Of a stretch of 64,000 nucleotides of DNA, positions 49,525-59,385 are shown in pieces. Position 1 is the first letter of the stretch. Each line of letters begins with the position of its first letter. Origin of the DNA: Bdellovibrionales bacterium (GTDB lineage Bacteria > Bdellovibrionota > Bdellovibrionia > Bdellovibrionales > Bdellovibrionaceae); NCBI GenBank assembly GCA_016713585.1, contig JADJOV010000027.1, positions 124,001 through 188,000 on the forward strand, read 5' to 3'. The notes beneath the pieces are model-generated. The model was given only the letters and a program-made list of their open reading frames with translations. It did no database searches and had not been told where the DNA came from. Position numbers and translations under genes: made by a program.

Positions 49525-49812
49525 ATGATCACCGGAGTTCAAGACATCTATTACAGCATCACAGATACATCGAAAGCCAAACGGTTTTATACCGAAGTTC
49601 TGGGAATGAAAGTTCGGTTTGAACACGAGCACTGGATATCTTTGGACTGTCACGGCGTAAACATTGGTCTTCACTCCGAAGATAAACCGATTCCAAGCAT
49701 TCCCCGGGATTCTCATGGTGCCCATGCGGGCGCTACACTCACTTTGAAGTCTAACGTTGAAGATCCGGATGGAAATGTCCTTAAATTGATGAACCCGAAG
49801 GGACAGGGCTGA
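49525..49812 (+). CDS. VOC/glyoxalase-superfamily protein with internal deletion
   Basis: First VOC module intact: MITGVQDIYYSITDTSKAKRFYTEVLGMKVRFEHEHWISLDCHGVNIGLH. The second module jumps from GATLTLKSNV directly to EDPDGNVLKLMNPK, so about 30 residues (the helix and two strands) are missing in frame. It cannot form the normal metal cup. Either a decayed gene or a lost segment in the assembly. Confidence 0.7.
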   Translation: MITGVQDIYYSITDTSKAKRFYTEVLGMKVRFEHEHWISLDCHGVNIGLHSEDKPIPSIPRDSHGAHAGATLTLKSNVEDPDGNVLKLMNPKGQG

Positions 49813-50465
49813 TGAAGTCATTGCTTTTGTCCCTGTTATTTCTCACTGGATGCACAAGTGTTCCCGCGCGGAACGATTCGACCTTCAAGCAATGCCCCGA
49901 CGATCCGGAAAGACAAGCGCTTCGTTCCCAGGAGTTGCGAACGCTTGTCAAAGAAGACCAGGATGACCGAACCGACCCCATCGACTGGATACGTGTCCTT
50001 CCAAGAGATGAGGCCCGGCGAAAAAGAATCGGAGAAATTTTTGGTGAGGGTTGTTTTAAAACTGTTGAGGACTACGCAGCTGCTGCACTTGTTTACCAGC
50101 ATGGGAATATACCGGACCATTTCTTCCAAACCTACCTTTGGGCAAAGAAAGCCGTTGAACTTGGAGACTCCTCGCAGAAACGCTTAATGGCGATGGGTAT
50201 AGATCGGTACTTAGTTAACATTGGTCACAAGCAGCTTTTTGCTACGCAGGCGTCCAAGCCATCAACGAGTGATTGCTGGTGCTTGGAGGAAGTGGAAAAA
50301 GGTTTTCCAGAAAAAAGACGCCTTGAGCTCGCGCAAAAGTCTTTGGCGGAAATGCTTCAATGGGTCGATTTGTTGAACAAAGACCAAGCTTCCTGCAACC
50401 CTGCGAAATTCTGTGCGAAACAATTTAAAGATTCCCCTCGGGGAATCTTGCCAGGGTTCTGGTGA
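49812..50465 (+). CDS. DUF6624-type lipoprotein
   Basis: 217 residues; lipobox LTGC at the N-terminus. ELRTLVKEDQDDR, RRKRIGEIFGEGCFKTVEDYAAAALVYQHGNIPDHFFQTYLWAKKAVELGD and DRYLVNIGHKQLFATQ follow the DUF6624 pattern. Function unknown. Starts on the last base of the VOC stop. Confidence 0.65.
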   Translation: MKSLLLSLLFLTGCTSVPARNDSTFKQCPDDPERQALRSQELRTLVKEDQDDRTDPIDWIRVLPRDEARRKRIGEIFGEGCFKTVEDYAAAALVYQHGNIPDHFFQTYLWAKKAVELGDSSQKRLMAMGIDRYLVNIGHKQLFATQASKPSTSDCWCLEEVEKGFPEKRRLELAQKSLAEMLQWVDLLNKDQASCNPAKFCAKQFKDSPRGILPGFW

Positions 50466-50469
50466 TTTT

Positions 50470-50873
50470 GTGAAAAAAACGATTCACTTAAATTCAATTG
50501 GCAAAGTCATCTCGACGCGCACTGAAATCAAAGATGATGACTGGGATCAAGAAAACGTTCTTGTGGAGCTTGACTCTCAGGGGTTCTCGCCAGAAGCGCT
50601 AGCAGGTCTTTCAGATTTCTCCCATGTCGAGATTGTGTTTTTTATGGATCAAGTCGATCCCGCAAAGGTGGAGAAAACCGCCCCAACCAAATCGGGACCA
50701 CAATTTGCCGAGTTCTCAAGGTCGATGGCCTGAGACTTTATGTGGAAGGCCTAGACGCTGTTGACGGCACACCAGTATTGGACATAAAGCCATGGGTTAA
50801 AGAGTTTGGCCCACGAGGTGAGATTCATCAGCCTGTGTGGATTGGCAAATTGATGAAGGGTTACTGGAAGTGA
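50470..50873 (+). CDS. TrmO-like tRNA methyltransferase with internal loss and frame change
   Basis: GTG start. N-terminus LNSIGKVISTRTEIKDDDWDQE and FSHVEIVFFMDQVDPAKVE match the TrmO/UPF0066 family (N6-methylation of t6A37). Then NRPNQIGTTICRVLKVDGLRLYVEGLDAVDGTPVLDIKPWVKEF in another frame. The segment that should lie between, with the family HPR and GIFAxRGKxRPN residues (about 20 aa), is missing. As it stands the SAM site is incomplete. Confidence 0.75.
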
Positions 50874-50994
50874 GAAAGCTCGAAGGCGAAAGCCGATTTA
50901 CACTGAGCCTGCGCAATGCACAGTTCTAAAGAGATTAATGTCCCTTCACCTGGTTCAGATATAGATTATTTAGCGTTATAGGAAGCCTGAAGAA

Positions 50995-51845
50995 ATGAGA
51001 ACAATCTTTCACATTACAACCCAGTCAGAATGGAACACCGCTCATTCCAATGGATATTATGAGACCCCTTCACTTTTTAGCGAAGGATTTATTCATTTTT
51101 CCCGCCCACACCAAGTCTTGAAAGTTGCGAATGATTTTTTTAGAGGGCAACGTGACCTTGTACTACTTTTTGTAAATCAAGAAAAAATTTCCGCAGAGAT
51201 TAGGTACGAAGGTAATGATGTCAATAAATTCCCTCACCTCTATGGGCGACTTAATCTTGATGCTGTCATCTCACAACACCCATTTTCTGAGCAAGCGTCT
51301 AGATTTTCTCTTCCGCAACCATTTGTGATGGTTGGTGATACCTTAATTCGGCCAGGCCAGCCGGGTGATGAGTCTGAGCTTGCAAGTGTTCACACGCACG
51401 GATGGCAACAATCCTACAAAGGAATAATTCCTGAGGAGTTTCTGAACTCAAGGCCACTTTCTTATCGAGCTCGTCTTCTCTGGTGGAAATCGGTCGTTGA
51501 TGGAAAAACGCCAACGACTGTCTTTGTCGCTGAGTCTGCACAGCATGGAATTGTCGGATTCAATGCCGTTGAACCGTCCAGGGATAAAGCATTTCCTGAA
51601 TATGGTGAAGTGGTGGCGATCTATTGCCTCAATGAGTACAAAAAGAAAGGCATTGGTGCCGCCTTATTTCAGGTTGGTTAGAATGCCTCAGGCAAAAAGG
51701 CTTTAAGGACTCATTCTGCTGGGTCCTTAAGGAAAATCCGACTGTTGAATTTTACCGTCGCATGGGTGGCGAAGGTGTAGACAAAGAAAAAACAGTTGAA
51801 CTTGGGAAACCGCTTGTTGAAATTGCATATAAATGGAGGCTTTAA
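50995..51845 (+). CDS. DUF952-GNAT fusion protein, frameshifted near the end
   Basis: Residues 1-105 are DUF952 (IFHITTQSEWNTAHSNGYY, EGFIHFSRPHQVLKVANDFF, FPHLYGRLNLDAVI). Residues ~112-285 are a GNAT acetyltransferase (LIRPGQPGDESELASVHTHGWQQSYKGIIP, YCLNEYKKKGIGAALF; after a missing base near 51680, ECLRQKGFKDSFCWVLKENPTVEFYRRMG). The fused order is uncommon to my knowledge. Both are small-molecule-type domains of unknown substrate. Confidence 0.75.
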
Positions 51846-52050
51846 ATGGAGGAATGTCAATACACCAATGACTGCTCAGTCAATACATTCCCCAACTTGG
51901 ACCTTACTTGTGGACCTTACTTGGACACTTGAAATTTGACATCTCAACTGGCGCAGATCAGGTCGCAGCTTCTTCATTCATGATAATTAATCGGGATCAG
52001 TTGCACTGCTTCCACAAAGAAAAACTTCTCCGGTGAAATTAAATACACCA

Positions 52051-52493
52051 TCATCTCCTATATAAACCCAATGCCCGAACAGAGTGAGGACTTTGAGACT
52101 CATCCTTTGCTGCTATTGTCAGATCCTTGTCATCATATAGTGATCCACCACATGATGTGTAGTGACTTTTTAATGGTATGACTTTAAATTTTTCCTTCAT
52201 TTTATGATCTGTAAAGACTTCTTTGAGAAATTTCCCTTTTCTTTCACCAAAAGGCAAGCAAGTTGGTTATGGCTATCGCTGTCATTTTTCTCAGTGATTC
52301 TCATCTTTTTCAGTTCTTTGGTGCTTAATTTCTTATCTACTGCTTGCAATAGGATAAAATCTTCCATTTCCTCTTTGTAAACGCCGACCATGCCGGGAAA
52401 TTTCTCATTGACGGTACAATAATATGCAGTTCCAGAAAATGAAACCGTCGAGTAGGACAGAATCATACAGGCGAAAAACAGAACTTTTTTCAT
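52051..52493 (-). CDS. Small secreted protein, frameshifted
   Basis: ATG 52493 after GGAGATTTT. Signal peptide VLFFACMILSYSTVSFSG, then TAYYCTVNEKFPG. The frame shifts near 52256 and continues FGERKGKFLKEVFTDHKMKEKFKVIPL...CGGSLYDDKDLTI. About 145 residues; no family. Confidence 0.5.
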
Positions 52494-52622
52494 AAAATCT
52501 CCATCTGAGTTGAAATTGAATAACAAGCACAAGGAATTTCATCTTGGGCTGACGCAGCTGTAGCTCTAACAAATTTCTTGAAAAAGCACTAGTGCTAGAA
52601 TTTTTGACATATAAAAAGGTCA

Positions 52623-53741
52623 GAAACTGATATCCTTGAGTGTCCCTGAAGGGACCACTCAATCCGGTGAGTCTATGATTTTCGGATGGAATTCGGCCAC
52701 CGATCAGGTTAAGACTCACTCTGAGTCTTAACTACGAAGGCTTTGCAGTTGCAAGAGTAGCCTTCCATATGAGCTTTCGGCCACTGCTTGGTTCCAATGC
52801 CGACTGCCGTTTCCATCAAGCTATTGGCGGCACTTTCATTAAAAAGGCTTCTATAAGGTTCGTCGTCTGAACCAGTATGTCAGACGTTATGAATGTAAAC
52901 AGTGCCACTGCACTTTCTCATCAAGGTCCTTCAAACCAGATTTTCGTCACAAAAGATGGATCTCAATAAGCCTCTCCAACGTCTCCTCACTGAAGGGAAT
53001 TCCATCAGGGCTTCGGCGAGAATTCTCAATATGACTTACAAGAACACCTATAAAAAGTTTCTTTGGTTGATTAAGCAGGCAAAAGTGACCAGAGAGAGAC
53101 TCAGTTTTTCGGCCAGGAAGATCTACTTTGATGAAATGGAGACAATTCACCACACAAAATGCAAGCCCCTTCAATTGCTGTCGCGGTGAATGAAGATTAT
53201 CAAATACTCGCTCTCCAAGTGGCTGAAATGCCTGCAAAAGGAAGACTTGCACGATTCTCGGTGATGAAGTATGGGCCACGAAAAGATGAGCGTGACTCGG
53301 TGATGGGTGAGGTGTTTCGTGGACTTAAAAACAGACTTTCGCGGTCGCCTGAAAATATTTATTCTGACGCCAAATCAGTTATCGAAAGCATGTGGAGGAG
53401 CCTTCCCACACAGCATATATGAGGTTCACAATCGCGCCGACAAAGAGCGCCATCGAGATCGCCTGCATGAAAAGCTCCACAAGAAACGCTTTGACCCATT
53501 ATTTGCTGTGAACCAACGCTGTGCTAAGCTTCGCAGCGATATCAGAAGACTGACCCGACGAAGTTGGTGCACGACCAAAAAGCCTGAGAATTTGCAGGGG
53601 CAACTGGACTTGTATATTGTCAACCAGTTTGGCCCCGCATTTTCTTAAGATAAACCCCTAGCTTTCAATCTAATCAATTCAAAAAGCATAGACTCTCGGA
53701 CTTGAGTGGTCCCTTCAGGGACACTCAAGGACATCAGTTTC
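52623..53741 (+). mobile_element. Insertion sequence with long terminal inverted repeats (~1.12 kb)
   Basis: Left end 52623 onward and right end up to 53741 are inverted copies over ~60 bases: GAAACTGAT(A/G)TCCTTGAG, TGTCCCTGAAGGGACCACTCAA, then TCCG..GAGTCTATG. The inner TGTCCCTGAAGGGACCA is itself a near-palindrome. One transposase gene inside. Confidence 0.8.
52769..53648 (+). pseudogene. IS transposase with zinc ribbon, several frameshifts
   Basis: N-terminal Cys pairs YECKQCHCTFSSRS, helical TEGNSIRASARILNMTYKNTYKKFLWL, and a DDE-like core FDEMETIHHTKCKPLSIAVAVNEDYQILALQVAEMPAKGRLA, RKDERDSVMGEVF, IYSDAKSVYRKH, then KKRFDPLFAVNQRCAKLRSDIRRLTRRSWCTTKKPENLQG. IS1/IS1595-like layout; exact family not certain. 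At least four frame changes. Confidence 0.65.
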
Positions 53742-53871
53742 AAAAGGTCATGCCCTAAAAATGGCAGGTCAATCTTCACCATACTGTCGCGTCTAGGAAA
53801 GGCCATCGGCGTTGAACGTCGATGGAAAGAGACAATACCAGCGAGTTTCAAATTATGAAAACAGCCCACCC

Positions 53872-54228
53872 CTAGGCGGCTGTCGCGTTTCTTTTCATTT
53901 TCATAATCGCAGTCACAACACGTCCAGAAGCCTCAGCAAATGCGCTTTTTGAACCCAATGCAAAATCCTCAGTCACTTGTTGCCCCGAATCCGCTTTTTT
54001 TATTATATCAGCTGCGGCCACATGGAATCTAGCATGTTCTGACTTTAGAACACCGAATTCAGGAAAAGACGAATATTTGGATCCCTCCCCGTATATCCAT
54101 TGACCGAGGGCACATTTGTTGTCCGCTCCAACATCGACTGAATTCAAAGATCCGTCCGGCTTTCTAATATATGCGGCCAACTTCAATTTCCAGGCTGAAT
54201 GTGCTACAATGGCTTGATCAAAATCCAT
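53872..54228 (-). CDS. CZB-domain (chemoreceptor zinc-binding) protein
   Basis: 118 residues that are almost entirely a CZB domain: HSAWKLKLAAYI (His10), NKCALGQWIYGEG (Cys in place of the family His-x-C pair region), KSEHARFHVAAADI (two His). Stand-alone CZB proteins sense zinc or oxidants and act with cyclases or chemoreceptors. No partner gene adjacent. Confidence 0.8.
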   Translation of the reverse strand: MDFDQAIVAHSAWKLKLAAYIRKPDGSLNSVDVGADNKCALGQWIYGEGSKYSSFPEFGVLKSEHARFHVAAADIIKKADSGQQVTEDFALGSKSAFAEASGRVVTAIMKMKRNATAA

Positions 54229-54467
54229 AAATCTCCCCTCGTATTATCACAATGGCCATATTATCTTATTGTTGGGTTCTTTTTATATTTTAGTCCAAAA
54301 ATATTCAGATTTAGGACCTTCGTTTTGTTCGACTGTGAGACGTTTGTTTTTTTTTGCGACCTAGGTCTGGTCAGACGTTGTAGGGTTTTCACTTTCAACT
54401 TCAGAAAAGGTCACGGAGCCCCAGAAACCCCTCAATATCTTTCGTGTTTGAGCCGATTGAGCTTTCA

Positions 54468-55814
54468 ATGGGTCACCCTCAAAGTTGGCAAGAACATTTT
54501 AAAAATCTCTCGGCGGTCTATCGGAGTCATCAAGTCTGACTGAGGCCATGGCTCAGGGCTGCTTCACAGAGGTGGATTACCTCACATGGGCTTGCGAAAA
54601 TTACCAACATCCAGTTCTCGATCATTTGTTTTTTTCCTCACCAAAGGCTCCCAAAAAAGAGACTTGGCTCAAATGGAAAGGTGCCTTAACTTGGTCTACC
54701 ACTTGCCTGCCCCTCGGGGAATGGGATGGTCATCTTATAATTGGGTGCCTCGAACCAGTGGAAATTCCTGCAGAACTGTCTGCCATTTATGTTTTTTCAC
54801 CCGCAGCCCCCCTCAAGAACTTTGGAACCAATGGTCCAGTATCAGTGCGATCTCTGCCGTTAAAAGCGAGCCACTGCTCGAGGGCTTTGAATTAAAAGAT
54901 TCTTCTGAAATTACAAACTCTGGCTTATCTGAACGTTCAAGCGACCAAAGCGAAATCGGTGAAAGTGAATCGAATTTAGAGTCGGAATCCGTTATGCCAG
55001 AAGGCCTCAGTCCGTCCCTGGCTCCCCAGGCCTCTTTCTTATCACGTGTCCCACTGACGCCATTAAGTCAGAATGAGCCTCCAGAGTTTCCGGACTCACA
55101 AATCACTTCCGCCCCCCAACTCGGTGAACCTCGTTGCCCTTGCGCCCGCAACCCCAAACACTGAATCTTCACAGGTAGTGGATTTTGAAACTGTCGCTGT
55201 TGAAACCGTCGCGTCTAAATCAGAGCAAGAAGAGACTGGCGCTTCTGAAATAGTTGCTTCTGAGACCATGCCAACGCAAAAGATCGCGCATCCAAAAACG
55301 ACTTCACCTGTGTCATCAGTCCTGTCCTCAGAACCTTCATGGCTTGAACTTGCTCAGACCAAGGGACCTGAAATTTTTAACAAACTTTGCTTAAGTCTAT
55401 TTGCCGAGATGAAGGCCTATTTCGACCACACCATTCTTCTCAGTTACAATGAGGCCACTCAGAACGTGTTGGCCTTAACCTGGGACGTCGATCTCAATGA
55501 GAGTGCCTCGAAACTCTATTCACTCGAGGCTCCCAGCGTCCTTCGAATTGTTAAAAATACTGAGAAACCCTATCATGGCTCCCCAGTCATTAACGATTTC
55601 AATGAAAAATTTTTTTGAGGATTGGCACTCAGGTGACCTCCCGGATCATTTAACAATCACTCCTCTCTTGTTTGAAGGGAAAATTGTTGGGATGGTGTAC
55701 GCCTCGGGTCGTAACGCGGCAAATACCCCACAAGCGCTTAACTTTGCAGAAATACAAACCAAGGAATTTCTAAAGCAGGTTCTTGCAAAACTAGCGGGAA
55801 AAAGATCCACATGA
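54468..55814 (+). CDS. Hypothetical protein, several frameshifts
   Basis: Joined frames give ~440 residues: N-terminal globular part (MAQGCFTEVDYLTWACENYQHPVLDHLFF...WKGALTWSTTCLPLGEWDG), a long Ser/Glu/Pro-rich linker, and a C-terminal GAF-like domain (LFAEMKAYFDHTILLSYNEATQNVLALTWD...FEGKIVGMVYASG). Frame changes near 54550, 54820, 55120 and 55615. The 3' end merges with the truncated tsaE on the other strand. GAF-like assignment is tentative. Confidence 0.5.
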
Positions 55815-56059
55815 TCTAGAGTTTTTCCTTGAGAATTTTTTGTACGATGGTGGATTGCAAAGGATGGCGAAGCCACTTCGCCAAAATGACCAATCTGGGA
55901 TACCTGTTTCAGACACTCGGTTTTTCCTGCACCCATAGGGCCAATTAACAAACAGAGCGTCCTCGGTCCAAAGTACTTCTCAAGAGCTCTTATCCAAAAG
56001 GTCCTCAGTTCTTCGAGGCTATGAACCGTCACCCTTTCAAGCTCAACTTCGGAAATCAT
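55646..56059 (-). CDS. tsaE: TsaE, t6A-synthesis ATPase, C-terminus missing
   Basis: ATG 56059 overlaps the pdxJ stop (ATGA). Walker A GPMGAGKTE, then VASPSFAIHHR and DHVDLF (Walker B-like), as in TsaE of the TsaBDE complex. The next ~50 residues (ELE..G..., VLIEW) are absent: after DHVDLF the frame simply runs antisense to the convergent gene until 55646. Looks like a deletion joint at about 55800. Confidence 0.75.
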   Translation of the reverse strand: MISEVELERVTVHSLEELRTFWIRALEKYFGPRTLCLLIGPMGAGKTECLKQVSQIGHFGEVASPSFAIHHRTKNSQGKTLDHVDLFPASFARTCFRNSLVCISAKLSACGVFAALRPEAYTIPTIFPSNKRGVIVK

Positions 56060-56771
56060 TTGAGACAACGAATCATCCTCTGGACAGCCTTTGTCAGACC
56101 ATCCTCTAAGGCATAACAAATCAACGAATGGCCTATATTGACCTCACGTAAATAAGGAAGTCCCCGGATCCGACGGGCATGTTCATAATCCAGTCCATGA
56201 CCGGCATGAACTCCAAGTTTTTTTTCTGCAGCAGCCGGGGCCGCCTGCCTTAATCTTTTCCACTCCCTATTTTTTTCTGACCTTGACTCAACACCCAGGT
56301 TCCCGTGTGAAATTCAACGGCGTCTGCCCCCACGTCCCAGGCAGCTTCGACTTGTTCTAGAGTCGGATCAATAAACAGAGAAATCTCGATACCCAGCTTT
56401 TGGAGTTGTTCGATAGCTAACTTAATTGATTTCCGATTCTTGATAACATCAAGGCCACCTTCTGTCGTGAGCTCCGCTCTCTTTTCAGGGACGAAACAGC
56501 ACCATTGAGGCTTGTATTTGCGAGCCAGACGAACCATTTGCGGAGTCACGGCCATTTCTAAATTTAAATCAACCGAGCAATGAACAGCCAGAACTTGTAG
56601 ATCTTTGAGCTGAATATGCCTGCGATCTTCTCGCAAATGAATTGTGATCTGCCGAGCGCCTCCTTTTATGGCGGCCCTCACGGACCCAAGCAAATCTGGG
56701 TAGGCGGTCGTCCCTCCGCGAACCTCTCTGAGAGTGGCCACATGATCAACGTTGACGCCCAGGCGAATCAT
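56056..56771 (-). CDS. pdxJ: Pyridoxine 5'-phosphate synthase, frameshifted
   Basis: Makes PNP from 3-amino-2-oxopropyl phosphate and DXP. IRLGVNVDHVATLREVRGG (PNP site), ITIHLREDRRHI, NLEMAVTPQMV, VPEKRAELTTEGGLDV, ISLFIDPT, VEFHTG. A shift at an A run near 56272 separates the C-terminus LGVHAGHGLDYEHARRI...EVNIGHSLI, itself well conserved. 4-base overlaps with glmM and tsaE. Confidence 0.9.
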
Positions 56772-58145
56772 ACGGAAAGCTCGCGCTCTAAATGAGACGC
56801 CATTTCTTGGGCCAACTCACTAATCTTTCGTTGATCTGGACCTTCCACCAAAACACGCAGCACGGCTTCTGTTCCCGAGTATCTGACAAAAATCCTTCCT
56901 TGCCCTTTCAGTTCATTTTCAATTTTCTGCAAGAGTTCTTTATAGCCCTTGATCTGTTCCAAGGGTTTGCGCTGCCGAACCCGACAATTGATCAGCGTCT
57001 GCGGCACATCTTCAAATAATTGATTCATCTCACTCAATTTTTTTCGAGACTCCCGCATCACCGCCAAAACTGATAATGCTGCCACACAGCCATCCCCCGT
57101 GGTGCTATGATCTAGAAAAATAACGTGGCCAGATTGCTCGCCGCCTAGGTTGTAACCAGAGGTTCTCATCTCTTCAACGACGTATTTGTCGCCCACGTCT
57201 GTCTTAACGACCTTAATTCCATTTTCTTTCATTTTCTTTTCAAGCCCAAAATTACTCATTTGAGTGACAACAATTGTGTTCTTCTTGAGTAAGCCTTTTT
57301 CTTTCAAAGAAATCGCACAAAAAGTCCTAAAATATGGTCTCCATTCATCACGTCCCCGACTTCATCCACCATAATCACGCGATCAGAGTCTCCATCGAGA
57401 CCAATTCCGACATCGGCTCGATATTGAAGAACCGCCTCGCTGAGCTTTGCTGGATAAAGTGCTCCGACTTTGTCATTGATATTGATCCCATTTGGGTTGT
57501 CCCCAATAGAAATAACTTCTGCACCTAACTCTTCAAAAATTGCAGGGGCCACTTTGTAGGCTGCGCCATTGGCCGTATCTAGCACAATTCGCAACCCATC
57601 CAGGGTCAATTCCAAGGGAAAAGAACTCTTCGCATAAACGATATAACGGCCTTGTGCATCTTCGATTCGACGTGTTCGTCCAACTTCGCGGGATGGCGGC
57701 AAATGTTTTGAGAAATCTTCTGAAAAGACTAATCTTTCAATTTCCTTTTCTTGTTTTTCAGAAATTTTAAAACCATCCGGTCCGAAAATTTTTATTCCAT
57801 TATCTTGAAATGGATTATGAGATGCCGAAATAACGATCCTGCATCGGCACGCATGGTGCGGGTCAAATATCCAATTCCGGGAGTTGGCAAGGGGCCCACG
57901 AGCTGAACAAAAACTCCCATCGAATTGAGTCCACTTGAAAGGGCTTGTTCAATCATGTATCCAGAAAGCCGAGTGTCTTTTCCAATGACAACCTTTCTGA
58001 TGGGTGAGGTTGAATTCCTTGCTGTCTGCTGCAGGGTATATCCGATCGCTTGACCTATGCGACAGACCGTTTCTGGAACCATGGGATATTGATTAGCTGT
58101 TCCGCGAATCCCATCAGTGCCAAAGAGTTTTTGTTCTTTCTTCAT
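56768..58145 (-). CDS. glmM: Phosphoglucosamine mutase, two frameshifts
   Basis: Converts GlcN-6-P to GlcN-1-P for UDP-GlcNAc. LFGTDGIRGTANQYP start; catalytic Ser in ISASHNPFQDNGIK (restored by a shift near 57838); metal loop GLDGDSDRVIMVD; EQSGHVIFLDHSTTGDG; phosphate loop RYSGTEAVLRVLVEG. Second break near 57320 at a T run. Downstream of cdaA-cdaR, the arrangement in which CdaA, CdaR and GlmM regulate c-di-AMP synthesis. Confidence 0.92.
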
Positions 58146-58153
58146 TTGATCCT

Positions 58154-58561
58154 CTACCTTCTTGAATCTGAGGCGACCTCTATTCTAATAACGTTGGGCC
58201 GTACTCCTAATATTTTGACCCCAATGGGTAATTCAATCTTATTCAATGGAATGTCGACATCGAAAATTCCAACTCCCAGCTGGGAAATATCAATCTGTAA
58301 ATTCTGGGAATTTTGACTATCCATAAATGCTTTGAGGCTGTTTCTAGGACCCGAAACCCGCACTCGAATTCGATCGCTCGTTTGGGCCATCACCAGATGT
58401 CCCTTTGTGGTCATAAACTCCACGGCAATCACCTTTGTAAAAACAAAATCCCTTCGTCCAGAGACAGTCGCCCAAAGAATCAAAGCAATCACCAAAGAGA
58501 TCAGCTTAAATTGCCAGTTTTCAAAAAAAGTTTCTCGCCATTGAGCAATGATTGGTTTCAC
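58154..58561 (-). CDS. cdaR: YbbR-domain regulator of c-di-AMP cyclase
   Basis: One N-terminal membrane segment (FKLISLVIALILWATVSG) followed by a single YbbR-like domain outside the membrane (VRVSGPRNSLKAF, VDIPLNKIELP). Only ~135 residues, so shorter than multi-repeat CdaR. Start overlaps the cdaA stop by 4 bases. Confidence 0.85.
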   Translation of the reverse strand: MKPIIAQWRETFFENWQFKLISLVIALILWATVSGRRDFVFTKVIAVEFMTTKGHLVMAQTSDRIRVRVSGPRNSLKAFMDSQNSQNLQIDISQLGVGIFDVDIPLNKIELPIGVKILGVRPNVIRIEVASDSRR

Positions 58562-59376
58562 GACTGAGACTCCAGCCCCTGATAGCCTCGATACTTAAGT
58601 CCAAAGGCTTCATAAAGCGCCTGCCGCAAATCAGCAGCATCTGCATTCAGATGAAGTTGCCCTGATTGAACCCATCCCACTGTTTTGTTCTCTTCACTCA
58701 CAATAATCACCAAGGCATCCGTCTCCTCAGTCAAACCAAGTGCTGCTCGATGCCTCGTTCCCAAATTCTTATCCAAAGCCGGATTCTTACTCAGCGGCAG
58801 AAAACTTCCCGCTGAATGAAGCTTACCCCTGTCGAACCACAATCGCTCCGTCATGCATTGGACTTGATGGATGAAAGACAGAAACTATCAATTCCGCCGA
58901 AACCTTGGCATCCATTTCTGTTCCAATCTCAATATGGTAATCAACTAGGATTTCTCGTTCAATCACCACCAGCCCACCGTATCCCTTTTCGGCCGTGCTG
59001 GAAACTCCCTTGATAATCTCTTCAATAATTTGGCTTTCGTGAGCGGTATTAGAACCGGTCAAAAATGGATTGGCGCCAATCTGAGCTAGGCCCGCCTGAT
59101 CTCTGCCTGAAAAAGTATGACAACAATAACGAAAAGATTTGAGGAAGAATTTTTCAAGGATCCAGTTGAAGGTAAAAACTCAAACCAAATACTCAAAATA
59201 TAACTGATAGCTAATATTCCAAGACCCGAAAGCATTTGGATCGTGCCCGTGCGTTTGATTAAAACCAAAACCCGATACACAACCAGCCAGACGAGTCCCA
59301 GATCAAACAAATCCTGAAATCTCATTTGTGGAACCAGGAAGCTTAAATTATCAAACACCTGCTGTATAATCAACAA
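58558..59376 (-). CDS. cdaA: Diadenylate cyclase CdaA, two frameshifts
   Basis: Membrane-anchored DAC enzyme making c-di-AMP from two ATP. Three hydrophobic segments, then the DisA_N domain: GGLVVIERE, catalytic MHDGA and LGTRHRAALGLTEETDA (RHR). Breaks near 59090 (RRA-stop; one base restores RRALAQIGANP) and near 58832 (G run). The gene is complete when joined. Confidence 0.9.
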
Positions 59377-59385
59377 ACCAAACCC

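Noticed and set aside
53645..53869. Minus-strand frame next to the IS
   Set aside because: Overlaps the IS right inverted repeat and has no recognisable protein features.
54199..54467. Plus-strand frame before the 54468 gene
   Set aside because: Antisense to the CZB start, aromatic-rich nonsense-like sequence, no RBS; only the last part may belong to the next gene.
57300..57330. Programmed ribosomal frameshifting in glmM and others
   Set aside because: Breaks occur in many unrelated genes in both directions without conserved slippery site plus stimulator; error is simpler.
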